Positions 7,997 to 14,747 of a stretch of DNA of 20,637 nucleotides are shown here, piece after piece. Under the pieces are notes generated by a model that worked only from the letters and a program-made list of their open reading frames with translations, was not told the origin of the DNA and searched no databases. How positions within the stretch are numbered: position 1 is the stretch's first letter; every line of letters starts with the position of its first letter. The DNA lies in contig DASXVX010000004.1 of assembly GCA_036504075.1 (NCBI GenBank), forward strand, positions 1 through 20,637, written 5' to 3'. This DNA is from DASXVX01 sp036504075 (GTDB taxonomy: Bacteria; Bacillota; Sulfobacillia; Symbiobacteriales; Symbiobacteriaceae). A program made the position numbers and the translations under genes.

Positions 7997-8032
7997 AAAG
8001 GCCCGCCACTCCCGGAGGAGCAGCGGGCCTTT
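7997..8032. terminator. Bidirectional terminator hairpin
   Basis: A perfect 10-bp stem (AAAGGCCCGC at 7997-8006, GCGGGCCTTT at 8023-8032) lies six bases past the methyltransferase stop and just past the convergent DinB-gene stop. A-tract and T-tract flanks suit termination in both directions. Confidence 0.8.
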
Positions 8033-8034
8033 CG

Positions 8035-8508
8035 CTATGTCAGGGTCGGGGGCTCGAGCCCCATCAGCCGTAAGTACAGGCAAATTTGCGCCCGATGATG
8101 GCGCTCGTGGTCAAACTGGTGGGCCATGATCCAGTGGAGTGTGACCCCCTTGCCCCGGTAGTCCCCTTTTACGGGCACCACCCGGGTCTCCCGGAGTTTC
8201 TCCACCGGCCACTCCTGGAGCAACTGCTCCGTGACGCCACGGGTCTCCTCCAGGTATCCGAGGACCTCCGGCAGGTCGGCCAGAAAACCCTTGCGCCGGG
8301 GCGCAAAATCGCGCCGGCCCATGACGCCTGCCTGAATCCACCAGTCTTCCATTTGGGCGATGTGCCTCAGCCAATCCATAATGGAATGGACGCCGTTCGG
8401 AGGCTTCCATTCCAGGTGCTCCGGCGGCAGGTTCTGCACGGCCTTCAGGGTGCCCGTGCGCACCTCCTGCCGAAACGGGAAGAGGTCAAGTGCCTTCACC
8501 CTCGCCAT
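8035..8508 (-). CDS. DinB-family putative metal-dependent protein
   Basis: This 157-residue protein belongs to the DinB/YfiT four-helix-bundle family, which includes thiol S-transferases (bacillithiol, mycothiol) and many uncharacterised stress proteins. Candidate metal ligands are His49 (DWLRHIAQ) and the C-terminal His134 and His138 (HQFDHERHHRAQI). These form the usual three-histidine site. The gene's ATG lies inside the end of the sigma-54 activator gene (23-base overlap), with a GAGG five bases upstream, so the two are probably co-translated. Its substrate cannot be read from the sequence. Co-transcription with a patatin-like lipase and an activator gives no clear functional hint. Confidence 0.8.
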   Translation of the reverse strand: MARVKALDLFPFRQEVRTGTLKAVQNLPPEHLEWKPPNGVHSIMDWLRHIAQMEDWWIQAGVMGRRDFAPRRKGFLADLPEVLGYLEETRGVTEQLLQEWPVEKLRETRVVPVKGDYRGKGVTLHWIMAHQFDHERHHRAQICLYLRLMGLEPPTLT

Positions 8509-9970
8509 CCTTCCCTCGCGATTTGGTCAGACCCAGAATTTTCACCCGGTACTGCAGCGTCTGACGCGGCAGCCCTAACAGCCGCGAGGCCTGCGAGAGA
8601 TTCCAGCCGACCCGGTCCAGAGCGGCCTGAATCGTCTCGCGCTCCGCCGCGGACAGGGCCTCCCGCAACTCCCGCGGGTTCAGGCCGGATTGCCCGGCCG
8701 GCTTCGGCGTCACCTCCACGCTCACCCCGGGCGCGGTGCCCGCCCGGGACGCTAAACCGCAGGCCGCCGCCGCCCGTTGCAGGTGCGCCGGCAGGTCGGC
8801 CAGCCGCAGTTCCTCGCCGGCAGCCATGTGCAACCCCGCCTCGACGGCATGCTCCAGTTCCCGCACGTTCCCCGGCCAGTCGTAGGCCTGGAAGAACCGC
8901 TCCACTTCGGCGTTCATCCGCCCGACGTTCGACGATAGCTGCCCCCGGTGCTTGCGCAGGAAGTGCTCCGTCAGCATCGGGATATCCGCCCGCCGGTCCC
9001 GCAGCGCCGGCAGTTCGAGGTAGACCACGTTAATCCGGTAGTACAGGTCCTGGCGAATGTGCCGCTCCTGCACCGCCACCTCCGGGTCCTCGTTGACGGA
9101 GGCGATCACCCGCACATCCACCGCCCGCTCCCGGGACTCGCCCACCCGGCGGATGCGGCCGTCCTGGAGCACCCGCAGCAGCTTCGCCTGCAGGTCCAGG
9201 TCCATGGAGTTGATCTCATCGAGATAGAGCGTCCCGCCGTCCGCCAGTTCAAACAGCCCCGGCCGATCTTCGGCGCCCGTGAATGAGCCCCGGGCCGTTC
9301 CGAACAAAATACCCTCCAGCAGCCCCTCCGGCAGGGCTGCGCAGTTCTGCGCCACCAGGGGTCCGTCGGCGCGCCGGCCGGCGGCGTGAATGGCGTGGAC
9401 CAGCAACTCCTTGCCCGTCCCCGTCTCCCCGTAGACCAGCACCGGCGCGTTTCCGCGGGCCGCCCGGAGCGCCTGCTCTTTTACGGCCTCCAGCCGGGAA
9501 TGGCGCCCCACCAGGTCATCCAGCGTGTAGCGGGCCCCGCCCGCCGCGACTGCCCGCCCTTTGCGCTTGCGCAGCAGTTCCGCCTGCAGGTCCACCACCT
9601 GCTCCGACAGCTCCCGAACGCGGGTTACGTCTTTGGAGACTTCAATGGCCCCCACCAGCTCCCCCCGGTCAAAAATCGGCCACGTGGAGTTGATGGTGGT
9701 CACCCGCAGGCCCTTGTAGTTCGTGAAGGTCTGCTGCTGGTTTGCAATCGGCTGCCCGGTCTCCAGTACCTTCAGCAGCGTGCTGGTATGTTCGTTGAGC
9801 GAGGGGAATACTTCCAGAATGTGCCGTCCGATGACCTCACCCGGCTCCAGCCCGTCGTTCAGGCCCGCCTGACGGTTATAGCGAATGGTCTGCCCACGCC
9901 GGTCCACCACGTGGATGCCTTCGTCGACGTTGGCTAAAAGTGCTTGCAGAATGGGTTCCTGGGCGGTCAC
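8486..9970 (-). CDS. Sigma-54-dependent transcriptional activator (PAS, AAA+, Fis HTH)
   Basis: The 494-residue bacterial enhancer-binding protein has an N-terminal PAS sensor domain (about residues 5-115), a short coiled linker, an AAA+ domain (about 150-385) and a C-terminal Fis-type helix-turn-helix (about 450-481). Visible motifs are Walker A GETGTGKE (181-188), the sigma-54-contacting loop as GSFTGA (228-233) instead of GAFTGA, and Walker B GTLYLDEI (247-254). The domain order resembles RocR-type regulators of amino-acid catabolism. The preferred start is GTG at 9970, with AGGGGGG eight bases upstream; a longer frame to 10039 would run into the patatin gene. It lies 20 bases behind that gene and overlaps the DinB gene. 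The only good sigma-54 promoter seen here drives kdd-kam, so that operon is the likely target (inference). Confidence 0.92.
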   Translation of the reverse strand: MTAQEPILQALLANVDEGIHVVDRRGQTIRYNRQAGLNDGLEPGEVIGRHILEVFPSLNEHTSTLLKVLETGQPIANQQQTFTNYKGLRVTTINSTWPIFDRGELVGAIEVSKDVTRVRELSEQVVDLQAELLRKRKGRAVAAGGARYTLDDLVGRHSRLEAVKEQALRAARGNAPVLVYGETGTGKELLVHAIHAAGRRADGPLVAQNCAALPEGLLEGILFGTARGSFTGAEDRPGLFELADGGTLYLDEINSMDLDLQAKLLRVLQDGRIRRVGESRERAVDVRVIASVNEDPEVAVQERHIRQDLYYRINVVYLELPALRDRRADIPMLTEHFLRKHRGQLSSNVGRMNAEVERFFQAYDWPGNVRELEHAVEAGLHMAAGEELRLADLPAHLQRAAAACGLASRAGTAPGVSVEVTPKPAGQSGLNPRELREALSAAERETIQAALDRVGWNLSQASRLLGLPRQTLQYRVKILGLTKSRGKDGEGEGT

Positions 9971-9990
9971 GGCTGGTTCCCCCCTTTGGG

Positions 9991-10806
9991 CTATTCCGGC
10001 GGCGGCGTATCCCGGCAGTCCGCCGCTACCCGCTCCCACGCCGCCATAATGGCGGGCATGGTCGCTTCGGCCGCTGCACGTCCGGCGCGAATCAGGTCGC
10101 TGACCCGGTCCAGTTCAATGACCCCAAAGTCGTTCAGGTCCGGTTGCACCACGACATCGGCGTCGTTCAGGGCCAGGTTGACCTGCGGCCGCTGTACCAG
10201 GGCCAGACTGTACAGCATGATATGAAGCAGGTTCCGGAGCGGCTTCACTTCACCGTCGCGCGGTCGGCTGAGTTCCACGGCAATCACCAGGTCGGCGCCC
10301 ATCCGCCGGACGACGCCCGCCGGCACCGGGTGGACCAGTCCACCGTCCACCAGCGTGTGCTGCCCCACCCGCACCGGCCGGAAGATGCCGGGAAAGGCAC
10401 AACTGGCCCGCACCGCAGTTGAAACGCGGCCCGCGTCCAGCAAGACTTCCCGGCCCGAGGCCAGGTCGGTGGCAGTCGCGACAAATGGAATCTTCAAGTC
10501 CTTGAACTGAATGTCACCGATATTCCCGCGCATGAAACGCTCCAGGCCTTCGGCATCCAGCAGGCCGTCCCGGCGCAGCCGGAGGCGGACCAGCGCCCGC
10601 CAGTTCATCTGTTCGGTAGCCCGTGCGAGTAAGCCAGGGTCCAGACCCGCGCAGTACATGGCCCCCACCAGGCTCCCGGCTGAGGTTCCTGCTACCAAGT
10701 CTACGGGGATGTGATTTGCTTCCAGGGCCTGAAGGACGCCAATGTGGGCAATGCCGCGGGCGAATCCGCCTCCCAGAGCGAGGCCGATTTTCACCTTCGG
10801 TGCCAA
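9991..10806 (-). CDS. Patatin-like phospholipase (RssA/YlbK-type)
   Basis: This 271-residue patatin-fold hydrolase has the glycine-rich oxyanion loop LGGGFARGIAHIG (residues 11-23), the nucleophile elbow GTSAGS with Ser42, and the partner Asp154 in VDGGLVHPVP. These form the Ser-Asp dyad of bacterial patatins, which cleave acyl esters of membrane lipids. No signal peptide or membrane helix is visible, so a cytoplasmic or peripheral protein is likely. The frame opens upstream to 10893, but the best start is TTG at 10806: GGAAGGAGG sits six bases before it and the protein then begins just ahead of the first beta-strand (KVKIGLALGGG). It heads a probable operon with the activator and DinB genes. 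Confidence 0.88.
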   Translation of the reverse strand: MAPKVKIGLALGGGFARGIAHIGVLQALEANHIPVDLVAGTSAGSLVGAMYCAGLDPGLLARATEQMNWRALVRLRLRRDGLLDAEGLERFMRGNIGDIQFKDLKIPFVATATDLASGREVLLDAGRVSTAVRASCAFPGIFRPVRVGQHTLVDGGLVHPVPAGVVRRMGADLVIAVELSRPRDGEVKPLRNLLHIMLYSLALVQRPQVNLALNDADVVVQPDLNDFGVIELDRVSDLIRAGRAAAEATMPAIMAAWERVAADCRDTPPPE

Positions 10807-10830
10807 GGCGGCCCTCCTTCCGCGCCTCCC

Positions 10831-10836
10831 ATTGTA
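10831..10836 (-). promoter_or_regulatory. Candidate -10 element for the patatin operon
   Basis: TACAAT on the minus strand lies 24 bases upstream of the TTG start. The -35 position 17 bases further up (TGGTGC) is poor, so this is only a weak promoter call. Confidence 0.35.
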
Positions 10837-10897
10837 CAGGAGACTCACCCGCAGCACCAGCTTATGCCAGAGCCGCGGGCGGCACCATCCCATAAAA

Positions 10898-10936
10898 GAA
10901 GACGGGGGTCATGGGTGACCCCCGTCTTCGGGTTTT
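10898..10936 (-). terminator. Terminator of the ECF sigma/anti-sigma operon
   Basis: A perfect 14-bp stem (10898-10911 with 10916-10929) and a 4-base loop is followed on the minus strand by TTTTATG, and on the plus strand by GGGTTTTCC. It lies 15 bases past the anti-sigma factor stop. Confidence 0.85.
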
Positions 10937-10943
10937 CCTTATG

Positions 10944-11729
10944 TTAGCTGTGGAACGTGGCCTTCCAGGGTCCGGTGCGGCGAGCCGACCCCGACGGCAT
11001 CTTCACCGGCACCTGGCTGATGCTGAACGCCAGCGCCTCACCGGTCGGTACGGGATCAAAGTACGCATCGATGCTTAACTCGCCCGACTTCCGCCCCACG
11101 GTTACCGTGTGCAACGTGATCGACCCCCTGGATCCCTGCAGCACCGGTGCGTAGGACATGGCGTCGGCCTCGGTATCGAGATCGCGCCCCGCGAGGGAAT
11201 AATGAATCCGCGTCTGATCCTTGCCGACTTCGAGTTCAGATACAGCCAGGGCGATGCCCCCATGGGAATCCCCGACTTTCAGCGGAATCAATCCGAACCC
11301 AGTCAGATTCGGATCGCCGCCGGAAAACAGGTGGGTAGCGACCGGCCCGATGAACGGAATCGCCGCCAGTTCATCGCGCATGCCCAACTGGCCGCCCATT
11401 ACCACCAGCAGCACCGCTGCCGCAGCCACGGCGCCCGCCATGGCCGGCCAGGACTGATACCACGGCCGGTGCCGGTGGGCCGCCTCGGCCGAAATGGCAC
11501 GAATGGAATCCTCGATCCGAGCCATTAGCTCCGGCGGACAGACGCCCTGGTCGACCCAGTCACTCAACCCCGCATGGAACTTGTGCCCGATTTCGTTCAC
11601 GGCGGCAGCCTCCTCCGCACAAGCCGGGCACTCGGAGAGATGGCGTTGGATGCCCGCCCGGTACTCCAGCGGCAGTTCGCCTTTGAGGTAGGACGGCAGG
11701 TCTTGTTGAATGCGATCGCACTGTTGCAT
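10944..11729 (-). CDS. Zinc-finger anti-sigma factor with one membrane helix
   Basis: The 261-residue protein begins with a ZAS-type anti-sigma domain containing H-x3-C-x2-C (His30, Cys34, Cys37 in RHLSECPAC). One transmembrane helix lies at about residues 95-113 (AMAGAVAAAAVLLVVMGG), and a 140-residue extracytoplasmic part is rich in beta-strand pattern. The expected topology is a cytoplasmic sigma-binding N-terminus and an outside sensor. Its ATG shares bases with the ECF sigma stop (TAATG), and AGAGGGGGG lies seven bases upstream, so the pair is translationally coupled. It is inferred to hold the neighbouring ECF sigma factor inactive at the membrane; the signal is unknown. The outer part resembles no enzyme I recognise. 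Confidence 0.88.
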   Translation of the reverse strand: MQQCDRIQQDLPSYLKGELPLEYRAGIQRHLSECPACAEEAAAVNEIGHKFHAGLSDWVDQGVCPPELMARIEDSIRAISAEAAHRHRPWYQSWPAMAGAVAAAAVLLVVMGGQLGMRDELAAIPFIGPVATHLFSGGDPNLTGFGLIPLKVGDSHGGIALAVSELEVGKDQTRIHYSLAGRDLDTEADAMSYAPVLQGSRGSITLHTVTVGRKSGELSIDAYFDPVPTGEALAFSISQVPVKMPSGSARRTGPWKATFHS

Positions 11730-12241
11730 TATACAGCCCCCCTCTTTTCCCCATCACCCGACTGTAATTGGCTCCTGAGCGTTTTCAGGGCGGTGTGCAG
11801 ACGGGATTTGACCGTCCCCAGGGGGATGTCGAGGGCTGTGGCGATCTCCTCCAGCGACATATCATTCAGGAAGCGCAGCACCACGACGGCTCGAAACCGC
11901 TCGTCGAGGGTCCGCACGGCTTCCCAGACTTCGCTGCCAAGTGGGATGTCCGCTTCCGGCGTGGTCTGCTCCTCCGAGAGGTCCTCAGGCCGTTCCACCG
12001 GGATCACCCGCATCCGCTTGCGCAGAATCTGGGTGCAGGTGTTGACGAGAATTCGGCGCATCCAGAACGGAAACGCCTGTGCCCCGCCCTTCAACTGCTC
12101 AAAAGCCCGGTACGCCCGGATCGTCGCTTCTTGCAGCGCATCGCCGGCGTCCGCTTCGTTGCCAAGGATCGCCCAAGCCGTCCGATACAGTCGACCCGCT
12201 TCCGGCCTGTAATAGGCAAAGAAGCGTTCCTCTGAGGTCAC
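11729..12241 (-). CDS. ECF-family RNA polymerase sigma factor
   Basis: The 170-residue sigma-70-family protein contains only regions 2 and 4. Region 2 spans about residues 5-65 (YRPEAGRLYRTAWAILG, then ADAGDALQEATIRAYRAF and FPFWMRRILVNT). Region 4 spans about 105-160 (VRTLDERFRAVVVLRFLNDM with the helix-turn-helix SLEEIATALDIPLGTVKSRLHTAL). The frame opens to 12265, but AGGAGG nine bases before the GTG at 12241 decides the start. The stop overlaps the ATG of the membrane anti-sigma factor, the standard ECF arrangement. An ECF-like -35 (TGAACTTTT, minus strand, 12317-12325) lies upstream and may reflect autoregulation, but the -10 is unclear. The ECF subgroup and regulon are not assignable here. 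Confidence 0.93.
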   Translation of the reverse strand: MTSEERFFAYYRPEAGRLYRTAWAILGNEADAGDALQEATIRAYRAFEQLKGGAQAFPFWMRRILVNTCTQILRKRMRVIPVERPEDLSEEQTTPEADIPLGSEVWEAVRTLDERFRAVVVLRFLNDMSLEEIATALDIPLGTVKSRLHTALKTLRSQLQSGDGEKRGAV

Positions 12242-12362
12242 TTTGGTTCCCCTCCTGAGCAGCACAGCCGCTCTGCGTGTGAGAGCCTACAATGCAGAGA
12301 GCGCGCCGTGACGCCGAAAAGTTCACGGACCCGGTGCAAGACGCGAAATATCTTTTCGAGTT

Positions 12363-12382
12363 CATACCCATCCGGGTATGAT
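12363..12382 (+). promoter_or_regulatory. osmC-family promoter -10 with overlapping palindromic operator-like site
   Basis: CATACCC (12363-12369) and GGGTATG (12374-12380) form a perfect inverted repeat around ATCC. The right arm runs into TATGAT (12377-12382), a good -10 element placed 21 bases before the OsmC start codon. The ATACCC...GGGTAT symmetry resembles sites of the CsoR/CstR/FrmR (DUF156) repressor family; that link is by recall of the site type only. Confidence 0.45.
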
Positions 12383-12403
12383 AGAAGACGAGGTGATTCA
12401 CCC

Positions 12404-12832
12404 ATGAAGACTTCTGTGATTACCTGGACCGGCGGCATGTCGTTTGAGGCCCACACCGACACCAACCACGTCATCGTCATGGACGCCAAGCCCGAGGTAG
12501 GCGGCGAGGACAAGGGCCCCCGCCCGACCGATCTGCTGGTGGCTGCGCTGGGTGGCTGCACGGGGATGGATATCGTCTCCATCCTGAAGAAGCAGCGAGT
12601 GACGATTGACCGGTTCGACATTGGCATCGAAGCAGATTCGGCAGAGGAGCACCCCAAGTCCTTCAAGGCCTTCCGGCTCACCTACTACCTCTGGAGCCCG
12701 GATGCGACGGCCGAAAAGTTCAAACGGGCCGTGGAACTCTCGGAGTCGACCTACTGTAGCGTCGGCGGCCTCTACAAGAAAGGCGCATCCATCTCCTACA
12801 AGCTGCAGCTGAACGATGAGCCCGTCGAATAG
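12404..12832 (+). CDS. OsmC-family protein (YhfA-like)
   Basis: This 142-residue protein belongs to the OsmC/Ohr superfamily, small dimeric thiol peroxidases that reduce organic hydroperoxides. Both family cysteines are present: Cys52 in ALGGCTGMDI and Cys118 in ESTYCSVGG. The layout (TWTGG, then GGEDKGPRPTDLL) resembles the YhfA/OsmC subgroup more than Ohr. The frame opens to 12308, but GAGGTGA seven bases before the ATG at 12404 and the family N-terminus fix the start. It is a single gene, divergent from the ECF operon and closed by a strong hairpin. The palindrome over its promoter suggests repression. The exact peroxide or sulfur substrate is unknown. Confidence 0.9.
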   Translation: MKTSVITWTGGMSFEAHTDTNHVIVMDAKPEVGGEDKGPRPTDLLVAALGGCTGMDIVSILKKQRVTIDRFDIGIEADSAEEHPKSFKAFRLTYYLWSPDATAEKFKRAVELSESTYCSVGGLYKKGASISYKLQLNDEPVE

Positions 12833-12847
12833 TCAACTGCGCAGGAC

Positions 12848-12874
12848 GAGCCTGCCCCGTAGCGGGGCAGGCTC
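12848..12874. terminator. Bidirectional hairpin between osmC-like gene and xapX
   Basis: A perfect 12-bp GC-rich stem (12848-12859 with 12863-12874) has a TAG loop and lies between two convergent genes. It lacks a T-run in either direction, so it is a strong hairpin but not a canonical terminator. Confidence 0.6.
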
Positions 12875-12888
12875 GCTGCGTTCAGGGA

Positions 12889-13044
12889 CTAGCGGCTGCC
12901 CAGCAGGTATCCGGCCGCCATCCCGATGATGCCCAGAAGGCCCGCAATCGTGGGCGGGGCCGGCACCGGCAGCCTCAGCTTGGCGAACAGGAACCCGACA
13001 AAGCCGCCTGCCAGCAGGGCGTACGCCCACTGCTTCAACTGCAA
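12889..13044 (-). CDS. XapX-domain small membrane protein
   Basis: This 51-residue protein starts at TTG (13044) five bases after the argS stop; a second TTG at 13038 is possible. It has two hydrophobic helices (AYALLAGGFVGFLFAKL and TIAGLLGIIGMAAGYLLG) joined by the proline-rich turn LPVPAPPT. That pattern is the signature of the XapX domain, a small membrane family of unknown function. GGATGTGA at the argS end may act as its ribosome site. The close spacing makes it the last gene of the speE-speB-argS operon. I could not assign a role. Confidence 0.75.
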   Translation of the reverse strand: MQLKQWAYALLAGGFVGFLFAKLRLPVPAPPTIAGLLGIIGMAAGYLLGSR

Positions 13045-13048
13045 AAGA

Positions 13049-14725
13049 TCACATCCGCTCCGGTGCGCTCACACCCATGAGATTCAAAGCATTGCTAATC
13101 ACCACGCGCGTGGCGTCGCAGAGGACCAAGCGGGCACGGGTCAAGGCCACGTCGTCCGTCATCACGCGGCAGCGCGTATAGAAGCTGTGGAAGACCGTCG
13201 CCACATCGTTCACGTACCGGCTCAGGCGGTGAGCCTCGCGGGCGTCCGCCGCCCCGATGACCTCCTCCGGGAACTCCGCCAGCCGGCGCATGAGGTCGAG
13301 TTCGGACTCGTCCTTCAGCAGGCTCAGGTCCACCTGGTCGGCTGCCGGCACCTTCTGCCCGGCCTCTTCGGCCTGCCGTAGAATGCTGCAGATGCGGGCG
13401 TGGGCGTACTGCACATAGTAGACCGGGTTATCACTGGACTTCAGGTTGGCCAGGTCCAGGTCAAAGTCCATGTGGGTGTCAAGGCCGCGGGTCAGGAAGA
13501 AATACCGGGCCGCATCCACGGACACCTGCTCCAGCAAGTCCTCCATGAGCACGAAGTTCCCCGCCCGCTTGGACATGCGGAACTCCTGGCCATCCTTGAA
13601 GAGCCGGACCATTTGCGTGAAGAGAATCTCGAAGGAGTCCTTGGAGTGGCCCAGGCACGCCACCATCGCCTTCATGCGGCCCAGGTAGCCGTGGTGGTCC
13701 TGCCCCAGAATGTCGATCAGGACGTCGTTGCCCCGGTCGTACTTATCCATGTGGTAGCAGGCATCCTTCGAGAAATACGTGTACTCGCCGTCGGACTTGA
13801 TCAATACCCGGTCCTTGTCGTCGCCATAATTGGTGGTGCGCATCCAGACCGCACCGTCGGCCTCGTAAGCCTCGCCGGTCTTCAGCAGCCGCTGCACCAG
13901 CTCCTGCGGCTTGTTGTTCTCACTCAGCGAGTTCTCACTGAACCAGCGGTCAAAGACGACCCCGTAGTTCCGGAGCACGACCTCCTGGCCGCTGCGGAAG
14001 TACTCGGGCGCCCACTTTTCCAGGAAGTTCAGCCGCTCTTCTTCCGGCTTCTCCAGGAAGCCCGGGTCTTTCTCAAGCAGCTCTTTCGCCGCGTCGATGA
14101 CGTAGTCGCCGGGGTAGCAGCCTTCCGGAATTTCGATGGTCGCGCCCCGTAGCTCCCGGGCCCGCAGGTCCACCGACATGGCCAGCTTTTTGACCTGGTT
14201 GCCGCCGTCGTTGCAGTAGAACTCGGTGTTGCACTGGTAGCCGGCGGCGTTCAGCACACGGCCCAGGGTGGACCCGTAAGCGCCCGAGCGCGCCTGCACC
14301 AGCACCATCGGGCCGGTAGGGTTGGCGGAGACGTACTCCAGCAGAATGCGCTTGCCGCCGCCGTAGTCGCTCCAGCCGAACTTTTCGCCTTCGGCCTGCA
14401 CGGCCGGCAGCACCTGGTGAATCCAGCCCTCTTTGAGCCGCAGGTTAATGAACCCGGGTCCGGCGATTTCTGCCCCGGCAATCCAGGTCCCCTCCGTGGA
14501 AAAATGCTTGAGGACCGCCTCCGCTACCGCCCGGGGCGCCTTGCGCTCCGGCTTGGCCATGACCATGGCCAGATTCGTGGCGAAGTCGCCGTGGGCCTTG
14601 TCTTTCGGCATGTCCAGGACGACTGCCGGAGCCGGCCCAGTCAGGTCCCCGGCCGCGACGGCCCGCCCGACGGCCTCCGTCAGCGCCTGGCTGATTTGCG
14701 ATTTAATCTGTTCGATTACACGCAC
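13049..14725 (-). CDS. argS: Arginyl-tRNA synthetase
   Basis: The class I enzyme charges tRNA-Arg. The 558-residue protein has the N-terminal additional domain, the entry strand YVSANPTGP at residues 131-139, FYCNDGGNQV, the KMSKS-like segment FRMSKRAGNFV, and the DALR-type anticodon-binding C-terminus (VYYVQYAHARICSILRQ; ALNLMGVSAPERM). The HIGH-type signature that should follow NPTGP (HVGH/HIGH) is replaced by VLVQ at residues 141-144, read directly from the DNA. Some ArgRS enzymes diverge here, but both histidines are absent. The start is GTG at 14725 with AGGGGG eight bases upstream. It lies 22 bases behind speB in one operon. No T-box is seen before it, since the operon promoter lies ahead of speE. 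Confidence 0.95.
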   Translation of the reverse strand: MRVIEQIKSQISQALTEAVGRAVAAGDLTGPAPAVVLDMPKDKAHGDFATNLAMVMAKPERKAPRAVAEAVLKHFSTEGTWIAGAEIAGPGFINLRLKEGWIHQVLPAVQAEGEKFGWSDYGGGKRILLEYVSANPTGPMVLVQARSGAYGSTLGRVLNAAGYQCNTEFYCNDGGNQVKKLAMSVDLRARELRGATIEIPEGCYPGDYVIDAAKELLEKDPGFLEKPEEERLNFLEKWAPEYFRSGQEVVLRNYGVVFDRWFSENSLSENNKPQELVQRLLKTGEAYEADGAVWMRTTNYGDDKDRVLIKSDGEYTYFSKDACYHMDKYDRGNDVLIDILGQDHHGYLGRMKAMVACLGHSKDSFEILFTQMVRLFKDGQEFRMSKRAGNFVLMEDLLEQVSVDAARYFFLTRGLDTHMDFDLDLANLKSSDNPVYYVQYAHARICSILRQAEEAGQKVPAADQVDLSLLKDESELDLMRRLAEFPEEVIGAADAREAHRLSRYVNDVATVFHSFYTRCRVMTDDVALTRARLVLCDATRVVISNALNLMGVSAPERM

Positions 14726-14747
14726 TGTAATAGCCCCCTATGCGGGA

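Noticed and set aside
10840..10880. TGGCAT...TGCTGC as a second sigma-54 promoter upstream of the patatin gene
   Set aside because: The GG-to-GC distance is one base too long and the -12 part is poor; a TACAAT -10 nearby is more plausible.
12833..13030. 65-residue minus-strand frame starting at 13030
   Set aside because: It is a different frame from the XapX gene, runs through the terminator hairpin and has no membrane pattern or family features.
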